A DNA stretch of 64,000 nt from Sphingobacteriales bacterium (GTDB lineage Bacteria; Bacteroidota; Bacteroidia; Sphingobacteriales; Sphingobacteriaceae), in the NCBI GenBank assembly GCA_014763615.1, contig JACXVB010000009.1, positions 1 through 64,000 on the forward strand, in the 5' to 3' direction. Below are positions 8,278-17,333 of this stretch, piece by piece. A program made the translations under genes and the position numbers. Under the pieces are notes generated by a model, which saw only the letters and a list, made by a program, of their open reading frames with translations, searched no databases and was not told the origin of the DNA. Numbering within the stretch: the stretch's first letter is position 1; the number at the start of each line of letters is the position of its first letter.

Positions 8278-9258
8278 GTGTTCTAACTTATCGGTATTGG
8301 TTGATTTAAAAGAGTTAAAACGAGGTTTAACCATTTTGATGCTCCGCTTAGAAAGTTCAAGGCTGGCATTCAATTCAAAGCCAATTAAGAGAATTAAGGA
8401 GTTAAAGTATAACCACAGCATGACCACTAACAAGGTACCGATAGAGCCATAAAGCTTGTTATAAGTCCCAAAATTATTGATATAATAGGAAAATCCCACG
8501 GAAGTAATGACCGCTAAAACAGTAGCAAACCAAGAACCTGGGCTAAAGAATTTCCATTTTTTTGAATTCGCAGGTCCGTAGCGATATAAAATAGAAGTAG
8601 TAACGAAGTAAACCACCACAATAATGATCCATTTAGAAATCGAAATCAAATAAATCCAAAAAAGACCATCGCTCAAGCCTAATCCTTTTTTTACAAAATT
8701 GATGATAAACTCGCCCACGATCATAATGGCTACGCCTAATATCAAAGAAAAAGCAATGAGTAAGGTGAGGTTCAAGGCTACAAATCGTTGCCTAAACCAG
8801 GATCTGGTTTCTACAATCAACGATGATTTATTGAAAGCTTGCATTAAAGTGTGAATGCCATTGGTTGCGAAAAATAGGGCTAAAATAAAACCTAAAGAGA
8901 GTAATTTTGCATTTTGATGCTTTACAATATCCTCTAAAGTAGATTCAAAAGCGAGGTAGGCATTATGGGGTAATAGCAGTGCAATGAGTGATAGGAGTTG
9001 GTCTTGAAAGTTTTGAATCGGGATGTAAGGAATTAATGTAAAAAGGAAAATGATAGACGGGAAAATCGCCATCATAAAGTTATAGGCTAATGATGAAGCT
9101 TTATTTACTAAGGAATCTTTCCCAATTTCCTGAAAGAAAAATAAACCAACGGTGTATAAGGGCAGCGGGCTAAATCCGGGTAGGATGATGTATTTCGTCC
9201 ACTCGATAAACTTATTGTAAATTCTAAATTTGAGCAAAAATTGGTGTAACCACTGCAT
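8260..9258 (-). CDS. YihY/UPF0761 family inner-membrane protein
   Basis: A 332-residue integral membrane protein of the YihY (formerly called ribonuclease BN) family; the old RNase name is not supported for this family, and its role is unresolved. Six or more hydrophobic helices are visible at about 60-80, 110-135, 170-195, 205-230, 240-260 and 275-300. The family segment KASSLAYNFMMAIFPSIIFLF occurs near residues 53-73. The C-terminal 40 residues are basic and probably cytoplasmic. Its ATG overlaps the TAA of the upstream thioesterase gene (TAATG), so the two are likely translationally coupled. Confidence 0.88.
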   Translation of the reverse strand: MQWLHQFLLKFRIYNKFIEWTKYIILPGFSPLPLYTVGLFFFQEIGKDSLVNKASSLAYNFMMAIFPSIIFLFTLIPYIPIQNFQDQLLSLIALLLPHNAYLAFESTLEDIVKHQNAKLLSLGFILALFFATNGIHTLMQAFNKSSLIVETRSWFRQRFVALNLTLLIAFSLILGVAIMIVGEFIINFVKKGLGLSDGLFWIYLISISKWIIIVVVYFVTTSILYRYGPANSKKWKFFSPGSWFATVLAVITSVGFSYYINNFGTYNKLYGSIGTLLVVMLWLYFNSLILLIGFELNASLELSKRSIKMVKPRFNSFKSTNTDKLEHKKSLE

Positions 9259-9674
9259 TATTCTAAGTTAGAAAAATATATTCCAATCTTTTCTAAGAAA
9301 TTTGGAGGAGGCATACAAGGTTTGTTTCTTTTCATATCTACAAAAACCAAGGTGGTTTCTCCTATATTAATCAGCTCATCCTTTTCGTTAAAAAGCTCGT
9401 ATTGGAATAAGATTCTCACCCCAGGCATTTTATTGATGATGACCTTAATCCTGATTTCCTCATCATATAATGCAGGTTTGATGTATTTGGTTTTGAGTTC
9501 TAATACTGGCATCATCACCCCATCTGTTTCCATAGATTTATAGGTCATCCCCAAGCTTCTTAGCATTTCTGTTCGGGCAACCTCATAAAAGGCAGCATAA
9601 TTACCATAATACATATAACCCATTTGGTCTGTATCAGCATATCTTACCCTAATCTTGGTTTCAAAAACAAACAT
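9258..9674 (-). CDS. Acyl-CoA thioesterase, YbgC-type hotdog fold
   Basis: At 138 residues, it is the usual size for a single hotdog-domain thioesterase. The N-terminal stretch RVRYADTDQMGYMYYGNYAAFYE matches the 4-hydroxybenzoyl-CoA thioesterase/YbgC group, where the Asp of the YADTDQMG motif is catalytic. The likely substrate is a short or medium acyl-CoA, not identifiable from the sequence. The gene lies between mltG (2-base gap upstream) and the YihY gene (1-base overlap), forming an operon in the order rhodanese remnant, mltG, thioesterase, yihY. Confidence 0.88.
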   Translation of the reverse strand: MFVFETKIRVRYADTDQMGYMYYGNYAAFYEVARTEMLRSLGMTYKSMETDGVMMPVLELKTKYIKPALYDEEIRIKVIINKMPGVRILFQYELFNEKDELINIGETTLVFVDMKRNKPCMPPPNFLEKIGIYFSNLE

Positions 9675-9676
9675 AT

Positions 9677-10729
9677 TTACTTCTTAATATTTCTTTGGTT
9701 TAACGCCGCTTGAAATTTCTTAGCGTTAATTAAATGTTGCGCTAATGTGGAGGAAAAATTATGATAGCCCGAAAAATCTTCCTTCGCACACATATAAATG
9801 TAGTCGTGATTTTCATGATTGAGTATGGCATCTATCGCTTTAATAGAGGGCATCATGATGGGGCCTGGAGGCAAACCTGTGTGTAGGTAAGTGTTGTAAG
9901 GTGATTCTTTCCTTAAATGTTTATTTAAAACCCTGTGGATAGAAAAATCGTGGTTAGCAAAAATCACCGTTGGATCTGCTTCTAACTTCATTCCTTTTTT
10001 TAAACGATTGAGGTATAAACCTGCAATAATAGGCATTTCTTTATCTACTAAAGCTTCTCCATCTACAATGGAAGCTAAAATGGTCACTTCTTGCGGGCTT
10101 AAATTCAATGCTTTAGCCTTAGCTAGCCGGTCTGGATTCCAAAATTTCTGATATTCTTTATTCATTCTGATAAAGAAATCCTGAGCAGAGATATTCCAAT
10201 ACATTTGATAAGAATTTGGAATAAACATGGTATATACATTATCTGTAGTAAAACCATAATGATGCACAAAATTGTTAGAATCTAATAAATGAATAAGCGA
10301 AGTGGAATCAAATTCCAATTTTCTAGCGGCAATTGCAGCAAAGTTTTCTTTTAGCCGGATGTTTCTAAAAGCTATCGTTACAGGTTCTTGATTACCTGCA
10401 ATCAACATGTTTAAAATCTGGCGATTGTTCATCCCTTTGATCATAGGATATTTACCAGATTTAAACCGGGAGTCCAAATTTCTGTCTTTAGCTAAACTGA
10501 GAAATGATTCTTCATCTATTAAAAGATGATGCTTTTGAACAGAATCTAGCAGTTGCTGATAGCTGGCCTTTGTTGGGATATATAGATAAGTTTTTTCTGT
10601 TACATTGGTATTGGCTTTAAGGTATTTACGATAGATTTTAGGTACCAATAAAGCGCCGGCAATGATTAATAAAATAATCAAAATAGTGATTATACTACCA
10701 AATGAACCTTTTTTTTTGTTTTGACTCAT
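9677..10729 (-). CDS. mltG: Endolytic murein transglycosylase
   Basis: MltG (YceG) cleaves nascent peptidoglycan glycan strands and is thought to release them from synthesis. The protein has 350 residues with one N-terminal membrane anchor (about 13-31) and a periplasmic catalytic domain. The family core reads ASIVDGEA, in which E225 matches the catalytic Glu, followed by NRLKKGMKLEADPTVIF and later GLPPGPI. The usual IVEKE is IVDGE here, but the essential second Glu is kept. The gene follows the PASTA and rhodanese genes and precedes a thioesterase gene. Confidence 0.94.
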   Translation of the reverse strand: MSQNKKKGSFGSIITILIILLIIAGALLVPKIYRKYLKANTNVTEKTYLYIPTKASYQQLLDSVQKHHLLIDEESFLSLAKDRNLDSRFKSGKYPMIKGMNNRQILNMLIAGNQEPVTIAFRNIRLKENFAAIAARKLEFDSTSLIHLLDSNNFVHHYGFTTDNVYTMFIPNSYQMYWNISAQDFFIRMNKEYQKFWNPDRLAKAKALNLSPQEVTILASIVDGEALVDKEMPIIAGLYLNRLKKGMKLEADPTVIFANHDFSIHRVLNKHLRKESPYNTYLHTGLPPGPIMMPSIKAIDAILNHENHDYIYMCAKEDFSGYHNFSSTLAQHLINAKKFQAALNQRNIKK

Positions 10730-10776
10730 GAAGATGAATATTTAAATTTTTGATGAATTTAGGGAATAAAGATAGC

Positions 10777-11088
10777 CTAGGTATAAGATATTCTTTGAAG
10801 TTTCATTAAGCCACCCGATAAATTTCTTACCTTATCATAACCTGCTGATTCTAAAATATGTTTAGCAGTTTTGCTTCGTAAACCTCTTTGGCAAATCACG
10901 ATTATGGGCATATTTTTTTCCAAATCAAGATCTTCTTCTTCAATTTTATGCGCTAATTGTCCTAAGGGAATATTCAATCATCCAATATTATAGGTATGAA
11001 ACTCTAATTTTTCTCTCACATCTATCAATTGGAAAGGCTGTTTTTGACTTATCCATTCTATTAATTCCTCCGCACTAATATCCTGCAT
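10777..11088 (-). pseudogene. Rhodanese-like protein gene with in-frame TGA
   Basis: From the ATG at 11088 the frame encodes MQDISAEELIEWIS...QLIDVREKLEF, a typical single-domain rhodanese start, with TGA at codon 37 (10980-10978) exactly where relatives continue NIGG-NIPLG. The same frame then runs on through IVICQRGLRSKTA, containing the active-site Cys at codon 66, to the TAA at 10777. One base change (GGA to TGA) explains the lesion. It may be a recent pseudogene or a sequencing error. It lies 3 bases after the PASTA gene, within the operon. A TTG at 10977 is available for restart but would remove the N-terminal half of the fold. Confidence 0.8.
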
Positions 11089-11091
11089 GCT

Positions 11092-11892
11092 TTAGTGGTT
11101 ATTACTTAAAATTACATTGATAGGTGTACCAATACTCACTTTTACAACAGAGTCTGGAACAACGCTTGGTGTTTGTAAAATAATTACGGCATTGGCCGAA
11201 TCTTTAATGGCTCCTTGGTAGGTGACACTTCCTAAATTTAAAGATGCACCTTTTAAAGAAAATGTGGCCTCACTTAAAGTTAAACCTACTAAATCTGGTA
11301 ATTGTACTTCACTGGCACCATTTCCATCTCCTAAAATCAAGTCTATTTTTGATCCTTTAGGGATTTTTTGTCCAACTTGTAAAGGCTGCCCAGCATAGGT
11401 AAAACCTAAAACTGCATCTCTTGCAATATCAGAGCGGTAAGTGGTGTCGCCTAATTTCAATCCATAATTTTCTAAGGTTGACTTAGCCTCTAAATAGGTC
11501 TTATTTTCAATATCAGGGAAATTTACATCAGGTGTTTGAGAACTAACAATGGTAAGATAAATCATTCGACCTATTTTTACATTGGTATCAGGGTCGGGGT
11601 CTTGCTCTAACACTAAACCTGGCTTTTTATCCAACATAAAAATAGAATCTATTTGGTATCTTAATCCCTCGGAATTTAAAAGTTGAACAGCATTTTCAAC
11701 ACTTAAGCCTTTTAAATTAGGTACCGGTTTTCCCTCACCATGTCTGGTATAATACCGTAAGCCTACATATAAACTGGTTAAAATAATAAAAAAAGTTACA
11801 GCAGCAATGATAGCTTGCTTACGGAAATCAGGAGTGGCTAAATATTGAAAGAATTTCCTCATCAATTTTTGTTTAAGATTAATCTTGTTCAA
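11092..11892 (-). CDS. Membrane-anchored PASTA-domain protein
   Basis: A 266-residue protein with one membrane helix at about 28-47, a short basic cytoplasmic N-terminus, and three extracytoplasmic PASTA domains at about 52-115, 120-187 and 193-262. PASTA domains bind peptidoglycan or muropeptides in penicillin-binding proteins and Ser/Thr kinases; here there is no kinase or transpeptidase domain, only the repeats. The repeated motif VPDLKGLSVENAV / FPDIENKTYLEAK / LPDLVGLTLSEAT marks each domain start. The gene is divergent from ddl, so both neighbours have peptidoglycan functions, and it leads the operon that continues to mltG. Confidence 0.88.
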   Translation of the reverse strand: MNKINLKQKLMRKFFQYLATPDFRKQAIIAAVTFFIILTSLYVGLRYYTRHGEGKPVPNLKGLSVENAVQLLNSEGLRYQIDSIFMLDKKPGLVLEQDPDPDTNVKIGRMIYLTIVSSQTPDVNFPDIENKTYLEAKSTLENYGLKLGDTTYRSDIARDAVLGFTYAGQPLQVGQKIPKGSKIDLILGDGNGASEVQLPDLVGLTLSEATFSLKGASLNLGSVTYQGAIKDSANAVIILQTPSVVPDSVVKVSIGTPINVILSNNH

Positions 11893-11927
11893 AGTTAAAG
11901 AAATTGGGTTAATTAAATCTCTAAAGC

Positions 11928-11959
11928 TTTATGACAATTAAAGATTAAATTTATCTTTG
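11928..11959 (+). promoter_or_regulatory. Predicted ddl promoter
   Basis: TATCTTTG at 11952-11959 matches the Bacteroidota -7 consensus TAnnTTTG. TTTA at 11928-11931 stands at the -33 position with a 20-base spacer and differs from the usual TTTG by one base. It lies 60 bases upstream of the ddl ATG. Confidence 0.5.
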
Positions 11960-12018
11960 AAACGTGAGTGAAATGGTAAAATTCATGCCATTTCTTGAGA
12001 AAATTTAGTAATCCTTTC

Positions 12019-13008
12019 ATGAAAAAAAATATTGCTCTTTTAGCTGGTGGATACACTGGTGAATCAGTGGTTTCTTATAATAGTGCTTTGCAGATAGAAA
12101 CTCAGCTTGATGATGAAAAGTATCAGGTGTATAAAATAATGATCACCAAAGAGGAGGGATGGTACTATGAAGATGCTCAATTCCAGAAGATTTATATCGA
12201 TAAAAATGATTTCAGTTTATGGATTGGAAATCAAAAAATTCATTTCGATGTTGTTTTTATTATTATTCATGGCTCTCCAGGTGAGGATGGCAAATTACAA
12301 GGTTATTTTGATTTAATCCAGTTGCCTTACACTACTTGCGATGCAACGACCTCTGCTTTAACCATGAATAAAGCTTATACCAAAGCTGTGGTAGATGGTA
12401 TTGCTGATTTGTTTATTGCAAGGTCAACCCAGCTATTCTCAAATACCGAAGCTTCCATTACTCAAATTAAAGAAAAGTTAAAATTGCCTTTATTCATCAA
12501 ACCAAATAATGGCGGAAGCAGCATTGGCATGTCTAAAGTAAACACTTGGGATGAATTACCAGAGGCTTTAAATAAAGCATTTGCTGAGGATGAGCAAATT
12601 TTGGTTGAAGAGTTTATCAAAGGTAGAGAGTTTACCGTTGGAATTTATGCTGAAAAAGGAATTGTAAAAGTTCTTCCGATTACAGAAATTAAATCATCAA
12701 AAGAGTTTTTTGATTTTGAAGCTAAATACACTGCGGGTGTTACTGAAGAAATAACACCTGCAGATTTATCCTCAACTCAAACCCAAAAAGTGGCACAAAT
12801 TGTAGCGGCTGTTTATCATAAATTAAACTGTAAAGGTGTGGTACGTGTTGATTTTATTCTTCAAGAGCATACGGATCACTTTTATTTCATTGAGATAAAT
12901 ACGGTTCCTGGGCAATCTCAAAATAGTATTATTCCACAACAAGTGAGAGCTAACGGGATGAATATGAGGGATTTTTATACTCTTTTAATTGAGGAAGCTT
13001 TAGCTTAA
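12019..13008 (+). CDS. ddl: D-alanine--D-alanine ligase
   Basis: Ddl joins two D-Ala molecules with ATP to make the dipeptide that ends peptidoglycan precursors. The ATG at 12019 gives 329 residues starting MKKNIALLAGGYTGE; an in-frame TTG 24 bases upstream is less likely. Visible ATP-grasp features are IIIHGSPGEDG near 80-90, KPNNGGSSIGM near 160-170, EEFIKGREFTV near 195 and the metal-binding RVDFI...FIEINTVPG near 275-300. The gene is divergent from the PASTA gene. Its stop overlaps the stop of the convergent thioesterase gene. Confidence 0.96.
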   Translation: MKKNIALLAGGYTGESVVSYNSALQIETQLDDEKYQVYKIMITKEEGWYYEDAQFQKIYIDKNDFSLWIGNQKIHFDVVFIIIHGSPGEDGKLQGYFDLIQLPYTTCDATTSALTMNKAYTKAVVDGIADLFIARSTQLFSNTEASITQIKEKLKLPLFIKPNNGGSSIGMSKVNTWDELPEALNKAFAEDEQILVEEFIKGREFTVGIYAEKGIVKVLPITEIKSSKEFFDFEAKYTAGVTEEITPADLSSTQTQKVAQIVAAVYHKLNCKGVVRVDFILQEHTDHFYFIEINTVPGQSQNSIIPQQVRANGMNMRDFYTLLIEEALA

Positions 13009-13421
13009 ATACTATATAAATTTATCATTTCTTCACTCACAGCAACACCACGACCTGTTTTTAAATCTATCATGATAAAATCAAACCAACCATCCGTATT
13101 AAGTTTGTTGTTTTTAAGGTTTTTAATTTCAAAAATTACTCTGCAACCTTTTTTATTAATGCTTTCAATACCGGTTTCCACAATAAATTTATCTCCTAAA
13201 CCCAGCGGACGTTTATAATTTATTTGAACAGATTGTACCACCCAACCATAACCCATTTCCATAAATTTTTCCATACTCATGCCATAGAAAAGCTCCATTT
13301 GCTCATACCTGGCGGCCAAAACATAATCTAAATAAATGCTATTATGCACATGGTTAAACATGTCAATATCATCTGGACGGACTTTGTGTGTGGTTTTAAA
13401 TTTTGCGTATTCCTTTTTCAT
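13005..13421 (-). CDS. Acyl-CoA thioesterase, hotdog fold
   Basis: A 138-residue hotdog protein. RPDDIDMFNHVHNSIYLDYVL near residues 17-37 is the thioesterase motif, with the Asp and His residues expected of the acyl-ACP/4-HBT group (compare VRPDDIDMFNHVNN in FatA-like enzymes). The product is probably a free acid from an acyl-CoA or acyl-ACP. Its start overlaps the stop of the upstream methyltransferase gene by four bases (ATGA), suggesting coupled translation. It is a second, different member of the family beside the one at 9258. Confidence 0.85.
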   Translation of the reverse strand: MKKEYAKFKTTHKVRPDDIDMFNHVHNSIYLDYVLAARYEQMELFYGMSMEKFMEMGYGWVVQSVQINYKRPLGLGDKFIVETGIESINKKGCRVIFEIKNLKNNKLNTDGWFDFIMIDLKTGRGVAVSEEMINLYSI

Positions 13422-14134
13422 CGTTTCTTAAACACTATGCTAATACCTGAACGCCAATTAAAGGGGATCAGTTTTTTAAATCTGCGATATGTTTTGGATA
13501 AGTGTGATGGATATTCAAAATATTCATCAGTAATCACTTTCTCTATACTAAAGTTTTGCTGTGTTCCAATCTGCTTTAATTCGGCTAGGGTAAACTCTCT
13601 AAAATGACCTGGGTTTTGTAAATTTTCTCTTGGTATTTCGTAAGGATTTTTTCCAAATAATAGCCTCAATCGCTTTCTTAATGCAGCCGCATTAGGCGTT
13701 TGCATGATTAATAAACCTTCTTTATTTAAGATTTGATTTAGATTTTGAAATAATTTATGGGGCGAAGTGTATAAATGCTCCATCACTTCTGCACAAATAA
13801 TCACATCATATAGTGTTGTAGAATTTTTGCTATCCCAAAAATTCAAATCCTGAACTTGGATTTGTACTTTTTTAAAAATAGTATCGCTTGCTAAATGGCC
13901 GCCTAAACTATTTTTAGAATCAAAACCTATCAAATTAAGCTGTTCTCCAAACTGATCAAATAAAAGCTCACTTAAATAAGACGGACCGATATCCAGTATT
14001 TTTAAATCTTTTTTAGGAGGAATTAAAGCTAATATAGTCTCAAATCTTTTAGCGTGAATCTCTAAATACAGTTTCTGCTCCTCGTTTAAGTTGTATTTTT
14101 TATTGAAATAAGATTTTATTTCTTGAGCTTTCAT
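13418..14134 (-). CDS. Class I SAM-dependent methyltransferase
   Basis: A 238-residue protein with the Rossmann methyltransferase pattern: motif I ILDIGPSYLSELL near 46-58, an acidic strand end LIGFDSKN near 70, and motif IV DVIICAEVMEHLY near 110-122, as in Methyltransf_11/23 proteins. The rest includes PRENLQNPGHFREFT, common in methyltransferases acting on small or cell-surface molecules. The substrate cannot be told. It is co-transcribed with the thioesterase gene downstream by a four-base overlap and is divergent from the acyltransferase gene. Confidence 0.85.
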   Translation of the reverse strand: MKAQEIKSYFNKKYNLNEEQKLYLEIHAKRFETILALIPPKKDLKILDIGPSYLSELLFDQFGEQLNLIGFDSKNSLGGHLASDTIFKKVQIQVQDLNFWDSKNSTTLYDVIICAEVMEHLYTSPHKLFQNLNQILNKEGLLIMQTPNAAALRKRLRLLFGKNPYEIPRENLQNPGHFREFTLAELKQIGTQQNFSIEKVITDEYFEYPSHLSKTYRRFKKLIPFNWRSGISIVFKKR

Positions 14135-14216
14135 GCTTTCAAAATGAATATCAGGTCTATTTTCAATCCCGAAAGTATAAATTAATAAGAATTATTAGCT
14201 TTAAACTTTCTGATTT

Positions 14217-15461
14217 ATGCTGTATCATTTCTTTTACTATCTCTTAAAACTCACCACTAAACTCTATTTTAAAAAAATAAGATTTTATCATCCTGAAAAT
14301 ATAGCTCCTGATCAACCTTTGATTATCTGTGCTAATCATGGAAATTCTTTTATGGATGCCATATTATTAGCCGTCTCATTTAAAAGAAAGTTGCATTTTT
14401 TGGCTCGGGCCGACGCTTTTAATTCTCCCTTTAAGCATTGGTTTTTAAGCAAAATTAACATGATGCCTATTTACAGAATTAGAGATGGGAGAGAGGCGCT
14501 GAAAAACAATGATGAGATATTCTTTAAATGCCAAGAAATTTTAAATCAGAATGGTGCTATTTTGATTTTCCCAGAAGGGAATTGTGTAGTAGAAAAACGT
14601 TTAAGAACTTTTAAAGCCGGTTTTGTACAAATGGCTTTTGCATCAGAACATCCAAAAACTCAAATTTTACCCGTAACTCTGAACTACAATCAGCCTTATC
14701 AATTTTATACGGAAGTTTGTATTGATTTTCGGGAACCTATCCATATTTCTGCTTTAAAAAAAGAAAGTGGAGATGATTACATTGCTTTTTCAAAACTCGC
14801 TTTAGCGAAGGTCATGGAAAGCATTGCCAAAAAAATGTTAATCCTAACCGAAAATGAAGATGATTTTTATGAAGAAATCTTAGAAATCTATAGAAATTCT
14901 AATACTTTATTAGACAAAGAGTTTATTGAAAATCAACTTTTAGTAATTGAACAACTCAATCAAATTAAAATAGATAATCCTCAATTATACAATACATTAA
15001 AAATGAAGGTGCTCCGTTACAAAGCAATTAAGGAAGAACATGCCATTTCTGATTTAGCGCTTGCAGCGCTTTCGTCAAAACCTTCTTCCAAATGGAAATG
15101 GTTATGTTTCCCCTTGTATTTTCTCGGATTTCTTATGGATTGGATACCCAGCACAATCACAAAGCATCTTACTCGTAAAATGGTAAAAGAAGCCCAATTT
15201 TTAAGTGCTGTTAGAATGGTATTGGCATTGTTTGTTTTCCCGATCTATTTCTTTAGCATTGCAACAATTCTGAATATTTGGATAAAAGAATGGCTTTTGA
15301 GTTTAGCTATGATACTTATTTCAGCCTATATTCATCGTTCTTATTTTGAGTATTTCAGGTTATTAAAGGAGAAAAATAAACTAAGGAAACAGCCAGAATT
15401 AAAACACCAGCTTTTTGATTTACGAAGTGAGATTTTAGCCAAACTTAATCTCTTACCTTAG
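14217..15461 (+). CDS. PlsC-type lysophospholipid acyltransferase
   Basis: A 414-residue membrane-bound acyltransferase. The N-terminal domain has the acyl-acceptor motif NHGNSFMD near 40-47 (H-x5-D spacing, typical of the Bacteroidota branch) and the FPEG motif near 120. The C-terminal part, about 285-365, has two or three hydrophobic helices and a basic tail. It likely transfers an acyl chain from acyl-ACP or acyl-CoA to a glycerophosphate-type lipid, but the substrate is not certain. The last 17 bases overlap the convergent VOC gene. Confidence 0.88.
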   Translation: MLYHFFYYLLKLTTKLYFKKIRFYHPENIAPDQPLIICANHGNSFMDAILLAVSFKRKLHFLARADAFNSPFKHWFLSKINMMPIYRIRDGREALKNNDEIFFKCQEILNQNGAILIFPEGNCVVEKRLRTFKAGFVQMAFASEHPKTQILPVTLNYNQPYQFYTEVCIDFREPIHISALKKESGDDYIAFSKLALAKVMESIAKKMLILTENEDDFYEEILEIYRNSNTLLDKEFIENQLLVIEQLNQIKIDNPQLYNTLKMKVLRYKAIKEEHAISDLALAALSSKPSSKWKWLCFPLYFLGFLMDWIPSTITKHLTRKMVKEAQFLSAVRMVLALFVFPIYFFSIATILNIWIKEWLLSLAMILISAYIHRSYFEYFRLLKEKNKLRKQPELKHQLFDLRSEILAKLNLLP

Positions 15462-16506
15462 TTAAACCCAACATTCTCACCATCCAATCGGGGAGATTTT
15501 TATCTGGATTTCTTTTTTTCATATCCAAAAACCAGCCTAATTTTTTAATAATCGGAACTTTATGCGTTTCTACAAACTCAATTAAAGTTCCATCAGGGTC
15601 TTCGATGTAAGAAAAACGACCTGCTGCTTCTCCCATATCAAAACTATTCTGACTGTCAACCGTGAAATTAAAACCAGCCTTAGCACACTCTTCTTTCAAA
15701 TAGCTCATGCCTATCATGTCGAAACAAACGTGAATAAATCCTGTATCTCCCCAAAATCTGTCTTTATAAATTTTTTCACCTCGTTGATCTAATCTTTCAA
15801 TCAATTCAATTTCTGTGGAACCCAGGAGTTTGCTAAACCCTCCACTTCTAATCTCGCTATGTTTAAGCAATACTCTTCTTAAGGATGTTTTTCCATCATT
15901 AAAACCATTCAAATCTGAAAATTCATTGGAGGTCTCATCAGCTATTAAATGATCATAACCTAAAATATCGCGATAAAGCTTCAAGGATTTTTCTATATCA
16001 GAAACACCAATGGTTAAGCCTTTTACGCCACCTGTTAAAGCTTTTTCTTTACAAAACCAATTGCTACTTTCTATAATTTCGAACCAGTTCCCAAAAGGAT
16101 CCTCTAAATAAAAATGTAATTTTCCGCTAATTGATTTACAGATTTCACTCTTTAAATTGAGGCTTTCTTTTTGATAAAATTGATAAGTTTGATGAATATC
16201 ACGAGTCTTGATTTTAATGATTTGAATGCCTAAATCACCAATTTTTATAGGTTTTGATAGATCAGAAGGTACACGATCTTTAAATTGCCAAAGTTCAAAT
16301 CCGGCGCCACCTTGCATATTCATCGCTAAAATAGCATAACGTTTATGAATCTGATTGCCAGTGTATTGACTCATTAAAGAGGCTTCTGCAACATCTTCAA
16401 AAACCGGAACATTCATTCCAAAATATTTACGGTACCATTTCCATGATGCTTGAATGTCTTTATAAGCAATTCCAATTTGTTGAATACCACAAATTTTTTT
16501 TTGCAT
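15445..16506 (-). CDS. Two-domain VOC superfamily protein
   Basis: A 353-residue protein made of vicinal-oxygen-chelate modules. A first unit at about 5-140 (GIQQIGIAYKDIQASWKWY ... YLEDPFGNWFEIIES) and a second at about 155-315 (VKGLTIGVSDIEKSLKLYRD ... YIEDPDGTLIEFVETH) have the beta-alpha-beta-beta-beta pattern of glyoxalase/dioxygenase proteins, ending with an Asp-Pro-x-Gly turn and a metal-ligand Glu. The C-terminal 40 residues, LGWFLDMKKRNPDKNLPDW, are a family-specific extension. Substrate unknown. It is separated by three bases from the upstream glycosyltransferase gene. Confidence 0.85.
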   Translation of the reverse strand: MQKKICGIQQIGIAYKDIQASWKWYRKYFGMNVPVFEDVAEASLMSQYTGNQIHKRYAILAMNMQGGAGFELWQFKDRVPSDLSKPIKIGDLGIQIIKIKTRDIHQTYQFYQKESLNLKSEICKSISGKLHFYLEDPFGNWFEIIESSNWFCKEKALTGGVKGLTIGVSDIEKSLKLYRDILGYDHLIADETSNEFSDLNGFNDGKTSLRRVLLKHSEIRSGGFSKLLGSTEIELIERLDQRGEKIYKDRFWGDTGFIHVCFDMIGMSYLKEECAKAGFNFTVDSQNSFDMGEAAGRFSYIEDPDGTLIEFVETHKVPIIKKLGWFLDMKKRNPDKNLPDWMVRMLGLTKVRD

Positions 16507-16509
16507 AAA

Positions 16510-17217
16510 TTAATATTTCAAGACGCTTTTTTCGTGATTCAACATACTTCTATAAAACTTTAAAATTTTATCATGATCTACTTTAGCAAAGTACATCATA
16601 AAAGTAATGAAGTTAGTAATATTTACCTTCAAGTAGCTATTATAGTCGTATTTTCTTGCAGAAACTAATACGTCATTTGGAATGATTTTAAAGGCATATT
16701 TCTTTCTAGCTCTAATGATGATATCATAATCTTCCATCACCTTATGCTGCTCACAATAGCCATTTAACTCTTGAAAAAGCTTTTTACTTATAAAAAGTGA
16801 TTGATCACCACCTCTAAACATTAACCTATCAAACCTTGTGAAATACGAATTCACTTTGAGCATGATTTTGTTTGAATTAAATTTAAAACGATAACATCCA
16901 ATATCGTAACCTTCCTTGATAGCTTCTAGAATATCCTCAGCAAAAGAAAGTGGAGGTAAAGTATCTGCATGCACAAAATATAAAATATCACCTTTGGCTT
17001 TTGAAGCTGCAAAATTCATTTGTTTGGCTCTGCCTTTTTCTGATGATAAAAGAAAAATAGCTTCATGATTTTCCACTTTCTGTTTGGTAGCATCTGTACT
17101 TCCTGCATCAGAAATTATAATTTCATAATTTTGATAGCTTGTTTTTTGCAGATGTTGAATCAGATTTGAGATGTGTTCTTCTTCGTTATAGGTTGGTATA
17201 ATAATGCTAATAAACAT
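16510..17217 (-). CDS. Family 2 glycosyltransferase, TIGR04283-like
   Basis: A 235-residue GT-A glycosyltransferase. The start SIIIPTYNEEEHI, the middle GRAKQMNFAASKAKGDILYFVHADT and the acidic VMEDYDI are the hallmarks of the group known as rSAM/selenodomain-associated transferase 2 (TIGR04283). The DxD-like element is HAD at about 94-96. There is no membrane segment apart from a hydrophobic stretch near 205. Sugar donor and acceptor are unknown. In many bacteria genes of this group lie beside a DUF547 protein gene, as here, where the DUF547 gene starts 116 bases away on the opposite strand. Confidence 0.85.
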   Translation of the reverse strand: MFISIIIPTYNEEEHISNLIQHLQKTSYQNYEIIISDAGSTDATKQKVENHEAIFLLSSEKGRAKQMNFAASKAKGDILYFVHADTLPPLSFAEDILEAIKEGYDIGCYRFKFNSNKIMLKVNSYFTRFDRLMFRGGDQSLFISKKLFQELNGYCEQHKVMEDYDIIIRARKKYAFKIIPNDVLVSARKYDYNSYLKVNITNFITFMMYFAKVDHDKILKFYRSMLNHEKSVLKY

Positions 17218-17333
17218 TTCTTTGCAAGGTATAGCTGAAATTCTAGACTAAAACTGAAATCCTAAAAAAAATAAAAAAACTAAACTTTAAAAATTTACGT
17301 CTTTAAGCATCAATAGGATTTTAAATATTAATT

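Noticed and set aside
8234-8452. 72-codon forward frame opposite the YihY gene end
   Set aside because: It runs through the terminator and lies antisense to a well-supported gene.
10978-10980. Selenocysteine at the TGA of the rhodanese gene
   Set aside because: The codon is not at the active-site Cys position; the catalytic Cys codon is elsewhere (codon 66) and intact.
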